This document shows, piece after piece, positions 16,638-25,319 of a stretch of 64,000 bases of DNA. The position numbers were made by a program, and so were the translations under genes. The stretch is from NCBI RefSeq assembly GCF_004683965.1, contig NZ_CP038436.1:2046001-2110000 (forward strand), in the 5' to 3' direction. The stretch is from Nocardioides seonyuensis (GTDB lineage Bacteria; Actinomycetota; Actinomycetes; Propionibacteriales; Nocardioidaceae). The notes under the pieces were generated by a model. It saw nothing but the letters and a program-made list of their open reading frames with translations, was not told the origin of the DNA and made no database searches. The first letter of the stretch is position 1. Every line of letters starts with the position of its first letter.

Positions 16638-17593
16638 CGCAGCCCCTCGCCCGAGGCGTACTGGTCGCGCGCCCAGGCGATGAAGTCCTGGAGGGTGTCG
16701 AAGCGGCCGTTCCCGGGGATGACCTCGAGGCGCGAGTCGATGACGCGGTAGGCGACGTACTCGAGCACGCCGTCGACCGAGAGGCGCGCGACTCCGGTGC
16801 GCTCTGCCCCGAGGGCGAAGCTGGTGCCCAGGGCGACGTCGGCTCGGTTCGAGAGCAGCACCACTCCCGGGCCTCCCGCGGCCACCTGCCCGTCGGGTCC
16901 GAGCTGCAACCAGGTGTCCGGCAGCCGCTCGGTGCCCTCTGCCGGGGTGACCCCGTTCGCCACGTCGAGGGTGCGCTGCGTCCGGACGGCGCCGTCGAGC
17001 CAGCCTGCGAAGTCGCCAGAGGCATCCACGGTCGAGGTCGAGGTCGACGAACCGTCGGCCTCGGCCGTCAGCAGCGAGTACCGCTCGACGCCGGCCTGCG
17101 TCGCGCGGATGCCCAGCGACACCCCTTGGTCGGCGGTGTAGCCCATCGGGTTCTCCACACGCTGGAGGACGGCGGTGGTGTCCGGCGCGAGCACGAGCCC
17201 GCGGGTGGTGAGCGCCGCCGGGTTGCCGAGGAAGTCGACCAGACCCCGCTCCGCGGTGGGTAGCTCGGCGAGGCGTCGGGTCGGCTGCGTCCTGGGCGGC
17301 GGGAGTGCCGTCGCCTGCGCCGACGGGGACTCGGTCACCGTCCGCTGGGGCTCCTCGGGCGACGGAGCCTGCGTGGCGACGGGTGCATCGGAGCGGGCCG
17401 GTCCGTCATCGGGCGCGACCGCCCACACCGCCCCACCGAGCGCCACGGTCGCGGCCAGGCCGGCGAGCCCTGTGACGGCCCGCCGGCGGCGGAGGGCTCG
17501 TCGTCCGGCCACCACGAAGTGCTCCACCGGCTGGTCCGGTCCCTTGGCCACGGCGGCGTCGAGCTCGCGGCTCCAGTCGATCTTCGTGCTCAT
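16634..17593 (-). CDS. Single-pass membrane protein, putative sigma-factor partner
   Basis: 319 aa, no family recognised. A basic cytoplasmic N-terminus of about 37 residues, one hydrophobic helix (about 38-60, TGLAGLAATVALGGAVWAV), a Pro/Ser/Thr-rich linker and an extracytoplasmic region of about 210 residues. This topology and the ATGA coupling to a sigma gene suggest a regulator of that sigma factor. I see no zinc-binding anti-sigma motif (HxxxCxxC), so it is not a standard ZAS-type anti-sigma factor. A GGGGGAT stretch upstream of the start serves as ribosome site. Confidence 0.65.
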   Translation of the reverse strand: MSTKIDWSRELDAAVAKGPDQPVEHFVVAGRRALRRRRAVTGLAGLAATVALGGAVWAVAPDDGPARSDAPVATQAPSPEEPQRTVTESPSAQATALPPPRTQPTRRLAELPTAERGLVDFLGNPAALTTRGLVLAPDTTAVLQRVENPMGYTADQGVSLGIRATQAGVERYSLLTAEADGSSTSTSTVDASGDFAGWLDGAVRTQRTLDVANGVTPAEGTERLPDTWLQLGPDGQVAAGGPGVVLLSNRADVALGTSFALGAERTGVARLSVDGVLEYVAYRVIDSRLEVIPGNGRFDTLQDFIAWARDQYASGEGLR

Positions 17594-17692
17594 CGTCGAT
17601 CCCCCACTTCCCTCACCCTGTCACGAGAACACACGTGGCGGGTGCGCGATCGGTTGTCACGACCGCGCCGACCGGACGCCGTACGACTGTCC

Positions 17693-17698
17693 TAGGCT
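17693..17698 (+). promoter_or_regulatory. -10 box of fba
   Basis: TAGGCT; a start about 7 nt on would give a leader of roughly 34 nt with the ribosome site GAGGAG before the ATG at 17739. Unlike many neighbours, fba is therefore not leaderless. Confidence 0.45.
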
Positions 17699-17738
17699 GG
17701 GGCCGACGCCCCGTTGACCTGCTCGAGGAGACATCGCC

Positions 17739-18773
17739 ATGCCCATCGCCACCCCCGAGGTCTACGCACAGATGCTGGACGCGGCCAAGGAGAAGTCCTT
17801 CGCCTTCCCGGCCATCAACGTGTCCTCCTCGCAGACCCTCAACGCCGCGCTCAAGGGCTTCGCGGACGCAGGCTCCGACGGCATCATCCAGATCTCCACC
17901 GGCGGCGCCGAGTACCTCTCCGGCCCCAGCGTGAAGAACATGGTCACCGGCTCGGTCGCCTTCGCCGCCTACGCCGCCGAGGTCGCCAAGAACTACCCCG
18001 TCAACATCGCGCTCCACACCGACCACTGCCCCAAGGACAAGCTCGACGGCTTCGTCCGTCCCCTGATCGACATCTCCGCCGAGCGGGTCGCGCGCGGCGA
18101 GGCGCCGCTGTTCCAGTCCCACATGTGGGACGGCTCGGCCGTGCCGCTGGAGGAGAACCTCCAGATCGCCGAGGAGCTGCTCGCCAGGTGCGCCGCGGCC
18201 AACATCATCCTCGAGGTCGAGATCGGTGTCGTCGGCGGCGAGGAGGACGGCGTCGCCAACGAGATCAACGAGCAGCTCTACACGACCCCCGAGGACGCGC
18301 TGGCCACGGTCCGCGCCCTCGGCACCGGGGAGAAGGGTCGCTACATGACGGCGCTCACCTTCGGCAACGTGCACGGCGTCTACAAGCCGGGCAACGTCAA
18401 GCTGCGCCCCGAGATCCTCAAGGCCGCCCAGGAGGCCGTCGTCGCAGAGCTGGGCCTCGAGTCCGGAGCCCGACCGTTCGACCTGGTCTTCCACGGCGGC
18501 TCCGGCTCGACCGCCGAGGAGATCGGCGCAGCCGTCGACTACGGCGTGGTCAAGATGAACGTCGACACCGACACCCAGTACGCCTTCACGCGCCCCGTCG
18601 CCGCCCACATGCTGCAGAACTACGACGGCGTGCTGAAGATCGACGGCGAGGTCGGCAACAAGAAGCAGTACGACCCCCGCGCCTGGGGCAAGGCTGCCGA
18701 GGCCGGCATGGCCGCGCGCATCGTCGAGGCCTGCGAGAACCTCCGCTCCTCGGGCAAGACCGTCGGCGCCTGA
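17739..18773 (+). CDS. fba: Class II fructose-bisphosphate aldolase
   Basis: 344 aa. Zinc-dependent cleavage of fructose 1,6-bisphosphate to dihydroxyacetone phosphate and glyceraldehyde 3-phosphate, central glycolysis and gluconeogenesis. Metal and substrate motifs are visible: ALHTDHCPKDK with the paired zinc/catalytic His-Asp, EVEIGVVGGEEDGV, FGNVHGVYKPGNVKL and VFHGGSGS, plus NVDTDTQYAFT near the end. Length is typical of long-form class IIA enzymes. The codon use is very GC-biased, as expected for a highly expressed gene. A DUF3151 gene close by, as here, is a common actinobacterial arrangement. Confidence 0.97.
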   Translation: MPIATPEVYAQMLDAAKEKSFAFPAINVSSSQTLNAALKGFADAGSDGIIQISTGGAEYLSGPSVKNMVTGSVAFAAYAAEVAKNYPVNIALHTDHCPKDKLDGFVRPLIDISAERVARGEAPLFQSHMWDGSAVPLEENLQIAEELLARCAAANIILEVEIGVVGGEEDGVANEINEQLYTTPEDALATVRALGTGEKGRYMTALTFGNVHGVYKPGNVKLRPEILKAAQEAVVAELGLESGARPFDLVFHGGSGSTAEEIGAAVDYGVVKMNVDTDTQYAFTRPVAAHMLQNYDGVLKIDGEVGNKKQYDPRAWGKAAEAGMAARIVEACENLRSSGKTVGA

Positions 18774-18804
18774 CCCCTGGTGGGGCTCCGGTCGGGGTGA
18801 GGGT

Positions 18805-18825
18805 CCGGCGCTCAGCGAGCGCCGG
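18805..18825. terminator. Terminator hairpin between fba and the DUF1275 gene
   Basis: Perfect 9-bp stem (18805-18813 with 18817-18825) and 3-nt loop, about 30 nt past the fba stop. It overlaps the last codons of the converging DUF1275 gene, so it can serve both transcripts. Confidence 0.65.
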
Positions 18826-19582
18826 CGCCCGCCCGCCGGTGACGGTGCACGTCGGCGGCGAGAGGGCCGGCCGCGACAGCGAGCAGCACCAGGGCGAGCG
18901 GCACGAGCGTCGCGAAGCCGATCTCCGGGTAGCCCAGCGCGCCGATGACCCCACCGACGAAGAAGAGCCCGACCAGCATCGCCAGCATCCCGAGCTTGCG
19001 GTGGTCGGCCACCACGGGGTCGAGGTCGTCGGTGCGGTGGACGTAGGCGAGCTTCCCCAGCTCGATCCCGATGTCGGTGACCATGCCGGTGACGTGGGTC
19101 GTGCGGATCTGGGCGCCTGAGATCTTGGTGATGATCGCGTTCTGCATGCCCATGGTGAAGCACAGCACCGCCACGAAGACCAGCTCCCGGTGCCGCCAGG
19201 TGAGCCCCTCGGCGAGCAGGCCGAAGAGCAGGACCAGCGACGCCTCGAGCACGAGCACGTTGGCGTAGCGACCGCGCAGCCCGCGCCGCCTGCCCCAGTT
19301 GAAGAGCACCGCGCAGGCAGCCGCTCCCGCCACGAACGTGGCGATCGCGAGGAGGCCGACGAGGACGACCGTGGTCCCGCCGAGGACGAGGTTGTCCGCG
19401 ACGGTCGCGGTCAGCCCGGTCATGTGGGAGGTGTAGACCGACACCGCCACGAAGCCGACCGAGTTGAGCACCCCGGCGTTGAGGGACAGCAGGGCCGCGA
19501 GCTGCAGGTTGTGACGTGGGGAGCGGACGGGTCCGGCGACGGCGAGCAGGTAGTCCCTCAGCAACCGGCGCCGTCGGTCCAC
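18812..19582 (-). CDS. DUF1275 (YoaK-like) integral membrane protein
   Basis: About 256 aa with six or more hydrophobic helices. It has the family pattern: NAGVLNSVGF near the N-terminus, YTSHMTGLTATVADNL, and CFTMGMQNAIITKISGAQIRTTHVTGMVTDIG in the middle. Function is unknown for the family. No ATG fits: the frame runs back into the DUF3151 gene. I chose GTG 19582, 13 nt past that gene's stop, so the two genes probably form an operon; a TTG a few codons later is an alternative. Confidence 0.8.
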   Translation of the reverse strand: MDRRRRLLRDYLLAVAGPVRSPRHNLQLAALLSLNAGVLNSVGFVAVSVYTSHMTGLTATVADNLVLGGTTVVLVGLLAIATFVAGAAACAVLFNWGRRRGLRGRYANVLVLEASLVLLFGLLAEGLTWRHRELVFVAVLCFTMGMQNAIITKISGAQIRTTHVTGMVTDIGIELGKLAYVHRTDDLDPVVADHRKLGMLAMLVGLFFVGGVIGALGYPEIGFATLVPLALVLLAVAAGPLAADVHRHRRAGAGAR

Positions 19583-19595
19583 AGGCCTGGAGGCG

Positions 19596-20015
19596 TCAGC
19601 CGAGGAGGTGGTCGGCGGCCGTCGGGCTGGAGTCGCGCAGGAAGGTCGAGCAGCGCTCCCACTCGTCGGTCTCGCCGATCGCACGCGCGCTCTGCGCCAG
19701 GAGCGCGAGCGCGGTGAGGAAGCCCCGGTTGGGCTCGTGCTCCCACGGCACCGGGCCGTGACCCTTCCAGCCGTTGCGTCGCAGCATGTCGAGCGAGCGG
19801 TGGTAGCCCACCCGCGCGTAGGCGTAGACCGTCACGTCGTCCGCCCCCTGCTCACGGGCGAGGGTCGCCATGGCCGCCCATGCCGCCGGCGACGCCGGGT
19901 GGTGTCGTACGACGCTCGCGGGCGCCTCGCCGCCCTCGAGCTCGGTGGTCGCGGGGTCCACGGGCAGGTGGGTGGGCGGGGGACCGGCCATCAGGTCGTT
20001 GCCGAAGTTGCTCAT
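19596..20015 (-). CDS. DUF3151 family protein
   Basis: 139 aa cytoplasmic protein of unknown function, actinobacteria-specific. Recognisable family stretches are VVRHHPASPAAWAAMATLA, VTVYAYARVGYHRSLDMLRRNGWKG and GPVPWEHEPNRGFLTALALLA. It looks like a helical repeat-type protein. A TAGGGT box on the minus strand (20022-20027) lies 6 nt before the ATG. It is probably co-transcribed with the DUF1275 gene. Confidence 0.85.
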   Translation of the reverse strand: MSNFGNDLMAGPPPTHLPVDPATTELEGGEAPASVVRHHPASPAAWAAMATLAREQGADDVTVYAYARVGYHRSLDMLRRNGWKGHGPVPWEHEPNRGFLTALALLAQSARAIGETDEWERCSTFLRDSSPTAADHLLG

Positions 20016-20021
20016 CTGCTC

Positions 20022-20027
20022 ACCCTA
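20022..20027 (-). promoter_or_regulatory. -10 box of leaderless DUF3151 gene
   Basis: TAGGGT on the minus strand, 6 nt before the ATG at 20015. A perfect TGGGCG-CAG-CGCCCA hairpin or operator-like palindrome follows at 20038-20052. Confidence 0.5.
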
Positions 20028-20152
20028 TGGCGGATCTTGGGCGCAGCGCCCATGGCCGTCACCGCCTCGAGTTCGTAACGTGATCCGGGTCATACCTTCT
20101 CGGGGCACTGGCACCGCCAGCGCAGGCATCGCCGGTTCGCCCTCCCAGCACC

Positions 20153-20157
20153 GGAGG
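20153..20157 (+). promoter_or_regulatory. Ribosome site fixing the TTG start of the polyester hydrolase
   Basis: GGAGG, 5 nt before TTG 20163. No ATG or GTG in frame would keep the signal peptide, so TTG is the likely start. Confidence 0.6.
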
Positions 20158-20162
20158 CTCCA

Positions 20163-21041
20163 TTGAGGAAGCGAACGAGCATCATCAGCGTGATCGCCAC
20201 GACCGTGGCGATGATCCTCTCCCTGGGCGCGCAGGCGCCCGCTGCCGCGGAGAGTCCCTACGAGCGCGGACCCGACCCGACCAGGTCGAGCATCGAGGCC
20301 TCACGGGGCCCCTTCGCGGTCACGTCCACGTCCGTCTCGAGCTGGTCGACCCCGGGCTTCGGGTCGGCCACCATCACCTACCCCACGTCCACGAGCGAGG
20401 GCACCTACGGGGCCGTCGCCATCTCTCCCGGCTTCACCGCCTCGGAGTCCACGATCGCGTGGCTCGGACCGCGGCTGGCCTCCCAGGGCTTTGTGGTGAT
20501 CACGTTCAACACGCAGTCCCGCTACGACCAGCCGGCCGCCCGCGGCGACCAGCTGCTCGCGGCGCTGGACTACCTGACCCGGAGCAGCAGCGCGACGATC
20601 CGGTCCCGGATCGATCCCAACCGGCTGGCCGTGATCGGTCACTCGATGGGCGGCGGCGGGACGCTCGAGGCCGCCAAGGACCGCCCGTCGTTGCAGGCCA
20701 CGATCGGTCTGACCCCGTGGAACTCGGACAAGACCTGGCCCGAGATCAGGACGCCCAGCCTGGTGATCGGCGCGGAGAACGACAGCGTCGCACCGGTCGG
20801 CTCGCACTCCATCCCGTTCTACCAGTCGATCCCGTCCAGCACGAGCAAGGCCTACCTGGAGCTGAACGACGCCAGCCACTTCGCGCCCAACAGCTCCAAC
20901 ACCACCATCGCGTGGTCGACGATCAGCTGGCTCAAGCTCTACGTCGACGACGACGAGCGCTACCGCCAGTTCCTGTGCCCGGGCCCCCAGCCCTCGAGCT
21001 TCGGGGAGGTCTCGGACTACCGCAACACCTGCCTCTCCTGA
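20163..21041 (+). CDS. Secreted cutinase / polyester (PET-type) hydrolase
   Basis: 292 aa from a TTG start. A signal peptide (residues 1 to about 29, ending APAAAE) precedes SPYERGPDPTRSSIEAS, the hallmark N-terminus of the Thermobifida cutinase and LCC family. Catalytic triad: S161 in GHSMGGGG, D207 in AENDSVAP, H239 in ASHFAPN. The oxyanion hole is probably F91 and M162. W186 in LTPWNSDKTW is the substrate-clamping tryptophan, and C272/C290 make the C-terminal disulfide. The second disulfide of the Ideonella PETase is absent. F91 occupies the position that is usually tyrosine in these enzymes. It should hydrolyse cutin or aliphatic/aromatic polyesters outside the cell; activity on PET is plausible but unproven. 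Confidence 0.9.
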   Translation: MRKRTSIISVIATTVAMILSLGAQAPAAAESPYERGPDPTRSSIEASRGPFAVTSTSVSSWSTPGFGSATITYPTSTSEGTYGAVAISPGFTASESTIAWLGPRLASQGFVVITFNTQSRYDQPAARGDQLLAALDYLTRSSSATIRSRIDPNRLAVIGHSMGGGGTLEAAKDRPSLQATIGLTPWNSDKTWPEIRTPSLVIGAENDSVAPVGSHSIPFYQSIPSSTSKAYLELNDASHFAPNSSNTTIAWSTISWLKLYVDDDERYRQFLCPGPQPSSFGEVSDYRNTCLS

Positions 21042-21060
21042 GGCACTGACCTCGACCTGG

Positions 21061-21093
21061 CCGGCGGCGTCCGCTCTGCGCGGGCGCCGTCGG
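21061..21093. terminator. Hairpin terminator between polyester hydrolase and lysS
   Basis: 9-bp stem including one G-U pair (21061-21069 with 21085-21093) and a 15-nt loop, between converging genes. Confidence 0.55.
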
Positions 21094-21094
21094 T

Positions 21095-22837
21095 TCAGGC
21101 GGGTGGCGTGAGGAGCGAGCGGACCTTCTCCGGACCGAGCGCCACGACGAGCGTGGGCAGTCGGGGGCCGCGGTCCTTGCTGACGAGGAGGTTGTAGAGG
21201 AGGCGGAAGAAGTCCTTCTGGTCGGCCTTGACCTGGTCGGTGGGGGCGTCGTCGAAGCCCAGGCCACGCGCGGCCTTCGGCACGCCGTAGACCAGCGAGG
21301 TGACCTCGGCCAGGTCGGCCGAGTCGGGCAGCCGGTCGAGGAAGATCCGCAACCACAGCTCCTCGTCCTCGGTGAGCGCGGCCAGCCGGTCGGCGTCCGG
21401 CGTGGAGCGCACGACGGTGCGGTCGGACTCGGGCACGAACTCCTCGGTCCACGCCATCGCCCGGCCGAGCCGCGGCTCGAGGGCGGCGACGTCGGTGTGT
21501 GGGAAGCCGACGTCGGAGATGGTGCGGCTGATGAGGTCGGCCGAGCCGGCGGTGACGTCGGCGACCGAGGAAAGGGTGCGGAACGGCACCGTGACCTCGG
21601 GGGTCGGCAGCGGACCGTCGGCGGTGGCGGCGGCCCGTTCCCAGGCGAGGACGGCGACGTCGCGCTTGGCGGGATCGGCGGCCTTGCGGCCGAGGGCGTC
21701 CCACTCGTCGTAGAGCCGCAGCACCTCGGGGCCGAAGTCGATGGTGAAGGCCTGCTTGGGCGCGCGCCGGACGTAGAGCCAGCGCAGGATCGGTGCCTCC
21801 AGCACCCGCAGCGCATCCGCCGCGGTGGGCACGCCACCCGAGGAGGAGGACATCTTCTGCATGCCCGCGAAGCCCACGAAGCCGTAGCCGAACCAGGCAG
21901 GCTTCGGCATGTCGAAGATGCCGGCGACGAGCTCGTGGCCGACGGTGAACGACGAGCCCGGGGTGGCGTGGTCGGCGCCGGCCGCCTCGAAGTCGACGTG
22001 GTAGAACGCCCAGCGCATCGGCCAGTCGACCTTCCAGACCAGCTTGCCCTCGAACTGGGTGGTGAGGTTGGTGACTCCCTCGAAACCGCAGTCGCAGCGG
22101 TAGCCCAGATCGGTGGAGTCGTCGTCGTACGACGTCAGGGTCACCGTGTCGCGCCCGCACTCGCGGCAGTAGGGCTTGTAGGGGAACCGCGCCAGGTCGG
22201 CGTTGTCGCCGGATCCATCGAGATCGGCGTCGAAGTCGTCGTCGGCAGCCACCGATTCGGCCAGGGCGGCCGCTTCCTGGGCGTCGATGTCGGAAGCCGG
22301 CTCGGAGTCGGCGGCGGGAGGTGCGGCCTTCTTGGTGCGGTACCTCGCCAGCACGGCGTCGATCTCGTCGCGCGCTCGCACTGCCTGCAGCACCGAGTCC
22401 CGGTAGGTGCCGGCCCGGTAGAGCTCTGTCTGGGAGATCTCGTCCATCTCCACGCCGAGCGCCGCAAGCGCCTGCTGCAGCGGCTCCTTGAAGTGGTCGG
22501 CCCAGGAGGCGTGGCACTCCCACGGGTCGGGGACGGCCGTCAGCGGACGCCCGATGTGCTCCGACCACGAGGCCGGGACACCGGCCGGCACCTTGCGGAA
22601 ACGGTCGAAGTCGTCCCACACGTGGAGGTGGCGCACCTCGAGGCCCCGGCGGCGCAGCTCGTCGGCGACGAAGTGGGTGGTCAGGAACTCGCGGAGGTTG
22701 CCGAGGTGGACCGGGCCCGACGGAGAGGCTCCCGAGGAGACCGTGACCGGCTTGCCCTCGCCGGCGTGGCGCACGGCGTCGTCCGCCGCCCTGCTCACCC
22801 AGTCGACGGGATCGCCCTTCTGTCCACCTCGTGCCAT
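21095..22837 (-). CDS. lysS: Class I (archaeal-type) lysyl-tRNA synthetase
   Basis: 580 aa. Charges tRNA-Lys. It is the class I, Rossmann-fold enzyme rather than the common class II form: HIGH-like VHLGN (43-47), KMSKS-like KMSSS (328-332), and a zinc-ribbon CRECG (224-228) with CDCG (248-251). Class I LysRS is known from archaea, spirochaetes, alpha-proteobacteria and some actinobacteria. An Ala/Asp/Glu-rich insert of about 45 residues (171-215) interrupts the catalytic domain just before the zinc ribbon. ATG 22837 has TAGCCT (minus strand, 22845-22850) 7 nt upstream, overlapping the stop of the lipid-kinase gene. Confidence 0.93.
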   Translation of the reverse strand: MARGGQKGDPVDWVSRAADDAVRHAGEGKPVTVSSGASPSGPVHLGNLREFLTTHFVADELRRRGLEVRHLHVWDDFDRFRKVPAGVPASWSEHIGRPLTAVPDPWECHASWADHFKEPLQQALAALGVEMDEISQTELYRAGTYRDSVLQAVRARDEIDAVLARYRTKKAAPPAADSEPASDIDAQEAAALAESVAADDDFDADLDGSGDNADLARFPYKPYCRECGRDTVTLTSYDDDSTDLGYRCDCGFEGVTNLTTQFEGKLVWKVDWPMRWAFYHVDFEAAGADHATPGSSFTVGHELVAGIFDMPKPAWFGYGFVGFAGMQKMSSSSGGVPTAADALRVLEAPILRWLYVRRAPKQAFTIDFGPEVLRLYDEWDALGRKAADPAKRDVAVLAWERAAATADGPLPTPEVTVPFRTLSSVADVTAGSADLISRTISDVGFPHTDVAALEPRLGRAMAWTEEFVPESDRTVVRSTPDADRLAALTEDEELWLRIFLDRLPDSADLAEVTSLVYGVPKAARGLGFDDAPTDQVKADQKDFFRLLYNLLVSKDRGPRLPTLVVALGPEKVRSLLTPPA

Positions 22838-22847
22838 GCGGCGAAGG

Positions 22848-23786
22848 CTATCCGCCGCCCCGGGTGAGGTGGAGGGCCGGGAGCACCATCCGGTAGGCGG
22901 CCGGCTCGATGCGCCACGTCCGGTGCCGCTCGGGACCGTAGAGCTCGCCGTCGGCGGAGACCCAGAACTCCTCACCGCTCACCGAGACGGTGTGACCGGT
23001 CATCGACAGGACGTCGTCGCGCTCGAGGTGCTCTCCTCGACGCAGGCGCGCGACGTAGCCCAGCTTGGCGGCGGGGGAGACCGATCGCGAGATCATCACA
23101 TCAAGACGCCGGTCCTCCGGGTCGGCGTCGGGCGTGATCTCGGTGCCACCGCCGATGGCGGCGCCGTTGCCGATCGCCACCATGAGGACCGGCTGGTCGA
23201 GGTCGTTGACGACCTCGCCGTCGACCTCGACGCGCAGGCGGCGGTGCGGCGGGTGGAAGGCCGACATCAGTGCGCCGATGGGGTAGCCGGCCTTGCCCAG
23301 GTTGACCTTGCCGACACCGACCGAGCCGAGGCGCTCCTTCCACTTCTTGCCCTTGCGGCTGGCCTGGGCGCCGACGCCCACGTGGACGTTGTTGACGACC
23401 ACGGACCCGGTCTCGTCGAGGATCAGGTCGACCGGACGCGCCTTCCCCTTCACCACGAGACGGGCGGCCTCCTCGATGTCGAGCGGGATGTCGGTGCCGC
23501 GGGCGAAGTCGTTGCCGGTGCCGAGGGGCAGCAGGGCCAGGGTGGCGTCGGCGAGCTCGTTGCGCTTGTGGAGCGCCTGGACCACGGCGTGCAGGCTCCC
23601 GTCACCGCCGGCCACCACGATCGTGCGCGACCCGGCGCGGTGCAGGACGCCGTCGAGCTCGCCGGGGTTGGAGGTGCCGGTCACCTCCACCGACCCGGCC
23701 TCCCGCAGGATCACCAGCGCCTGCTCGAGGGTCTCCTGATCGGAGGTTCCGGCATCGGAGTTGGTGATGACGAGGAGTGGGTCCAC
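22848..23786 (-). CDS. Diacylglycerol/lipid kinase family protein
   Basis: 312 aa. The DAGK catalytic fold is shown by VVAGGDGSLHAVV (GGDGS at 60-64, nucleotide site) and LPLGTGNDFARG (89-96), followed by the beta-sandwich domain with AIGNGAAIGGGTEITPDADPEDRRLDV. It probably phosphorylates diacylglycerol or a related lipid at the membrane face. Start GTG 23786 has TAGGCT (minus strand, 23794-23799) 7 nt upstream. It lies directly before lysS with its stop codon inside the lysS promoter, and is divergent from purA. Confidence 0.88.
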   Translation of the reverse strand: MDPLLVITNSDAGTSDQETLEQALVILREAGSVEVTGTSNPGELDGVLHRAGSRTIVVAGGDGSLHAVVQALHKRNELADATLALLPLGTGNDFARGTDIPLDIEEAARLVVKGKARPVDLILDETGSVVVNNVHVGVGAQASRKGKKWKERLGSVGVGKVNLGKAGYPIGALMSAFHPPHRRLRVEVDGEVVNDLDQPVLMVAIGNGAAIGGGTEITPDADPEDRRLDVMISRSVSPAAKLGYVARLRRGEHLERDDVLSMTGHTVSVSGEEFWVSADGELYGPERHRTWRIEPAAYRMVLPALHLTRGGG

Positions 23787-23827
23787 GCAGAGGAGCCTAG
23801 GCGCTCACGCATCAGGGAGGGGTTTGG

Positions 23828-23833
23828 TAGCGT
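23828..23833 (+). promoter_or_regulatory. Putative -10 box for the purA leader
   Basis: TAGCGT. Transcription from about 23840 would read straight into the terminator at 23846-23876. No convincing -35 is seen. Confidence 0.4.
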
Positions 23834-23845
23834 GACGCCGCAAGA

Positions 23846-23876
23846 GCTCCGGTGCACTTGTGCCGGGGCATTTTTT
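23846..23876 (+). terminator. Intrinsic terminator in the purA leader (attenuator candidate)
   Basis: 7-bp stem with one G-U pair (23846-23852 with 23863-23869), 10-nt loop, then A and six T. This is the only textbook U-tract terminator I found. No gene on the plus strand lies upstream of it. Two mutually exclusive hairpins follow: GTTGGG (23877-23882) with CCCAAC (23901-23906), or GGTTG (23895-23899) with CAACC (23903-23907). Confidence 0.55.
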
Positions 23877-23926
23877 GTTGGGCAGGTCCTGTCGGGTTGT
23901 CCCAACCGTGATCGAGGAGGGCTGCG

Positions 23927-25219
<1,293 letters not shown>

Positions 25220-25293
25220 CCCCTCCGCCAGACGTCCTCGTGGCGCCGCCGAGGAGGCGGCGTCATCCGTGGACACCCCTTGCCACGGCGTTC

Positions 25294-25319
25294 ACATACC
25301 GTCAGCATTGACGGTATGT
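25294..25319. promoter_or_regulatory. 26-bp perfect palindrome overlapping the SDR start codon
   Basis: Arms ACATACCGTCA and TGACGGTATGT with a 4-bp centre; the second arm contains the ATG of the SDR gene. Long AT-containing perfect palindromes like this are typical TetR-family operators. TACCGT inside it could be the -10 of a leaderless transcript. Confidence 0.65.

Noticed and set aside
8081..17593. A mobile genomic island for the signalling block
   Set aside because: No integrase, tRNA target or change in base composition; gene style matches the flanks.
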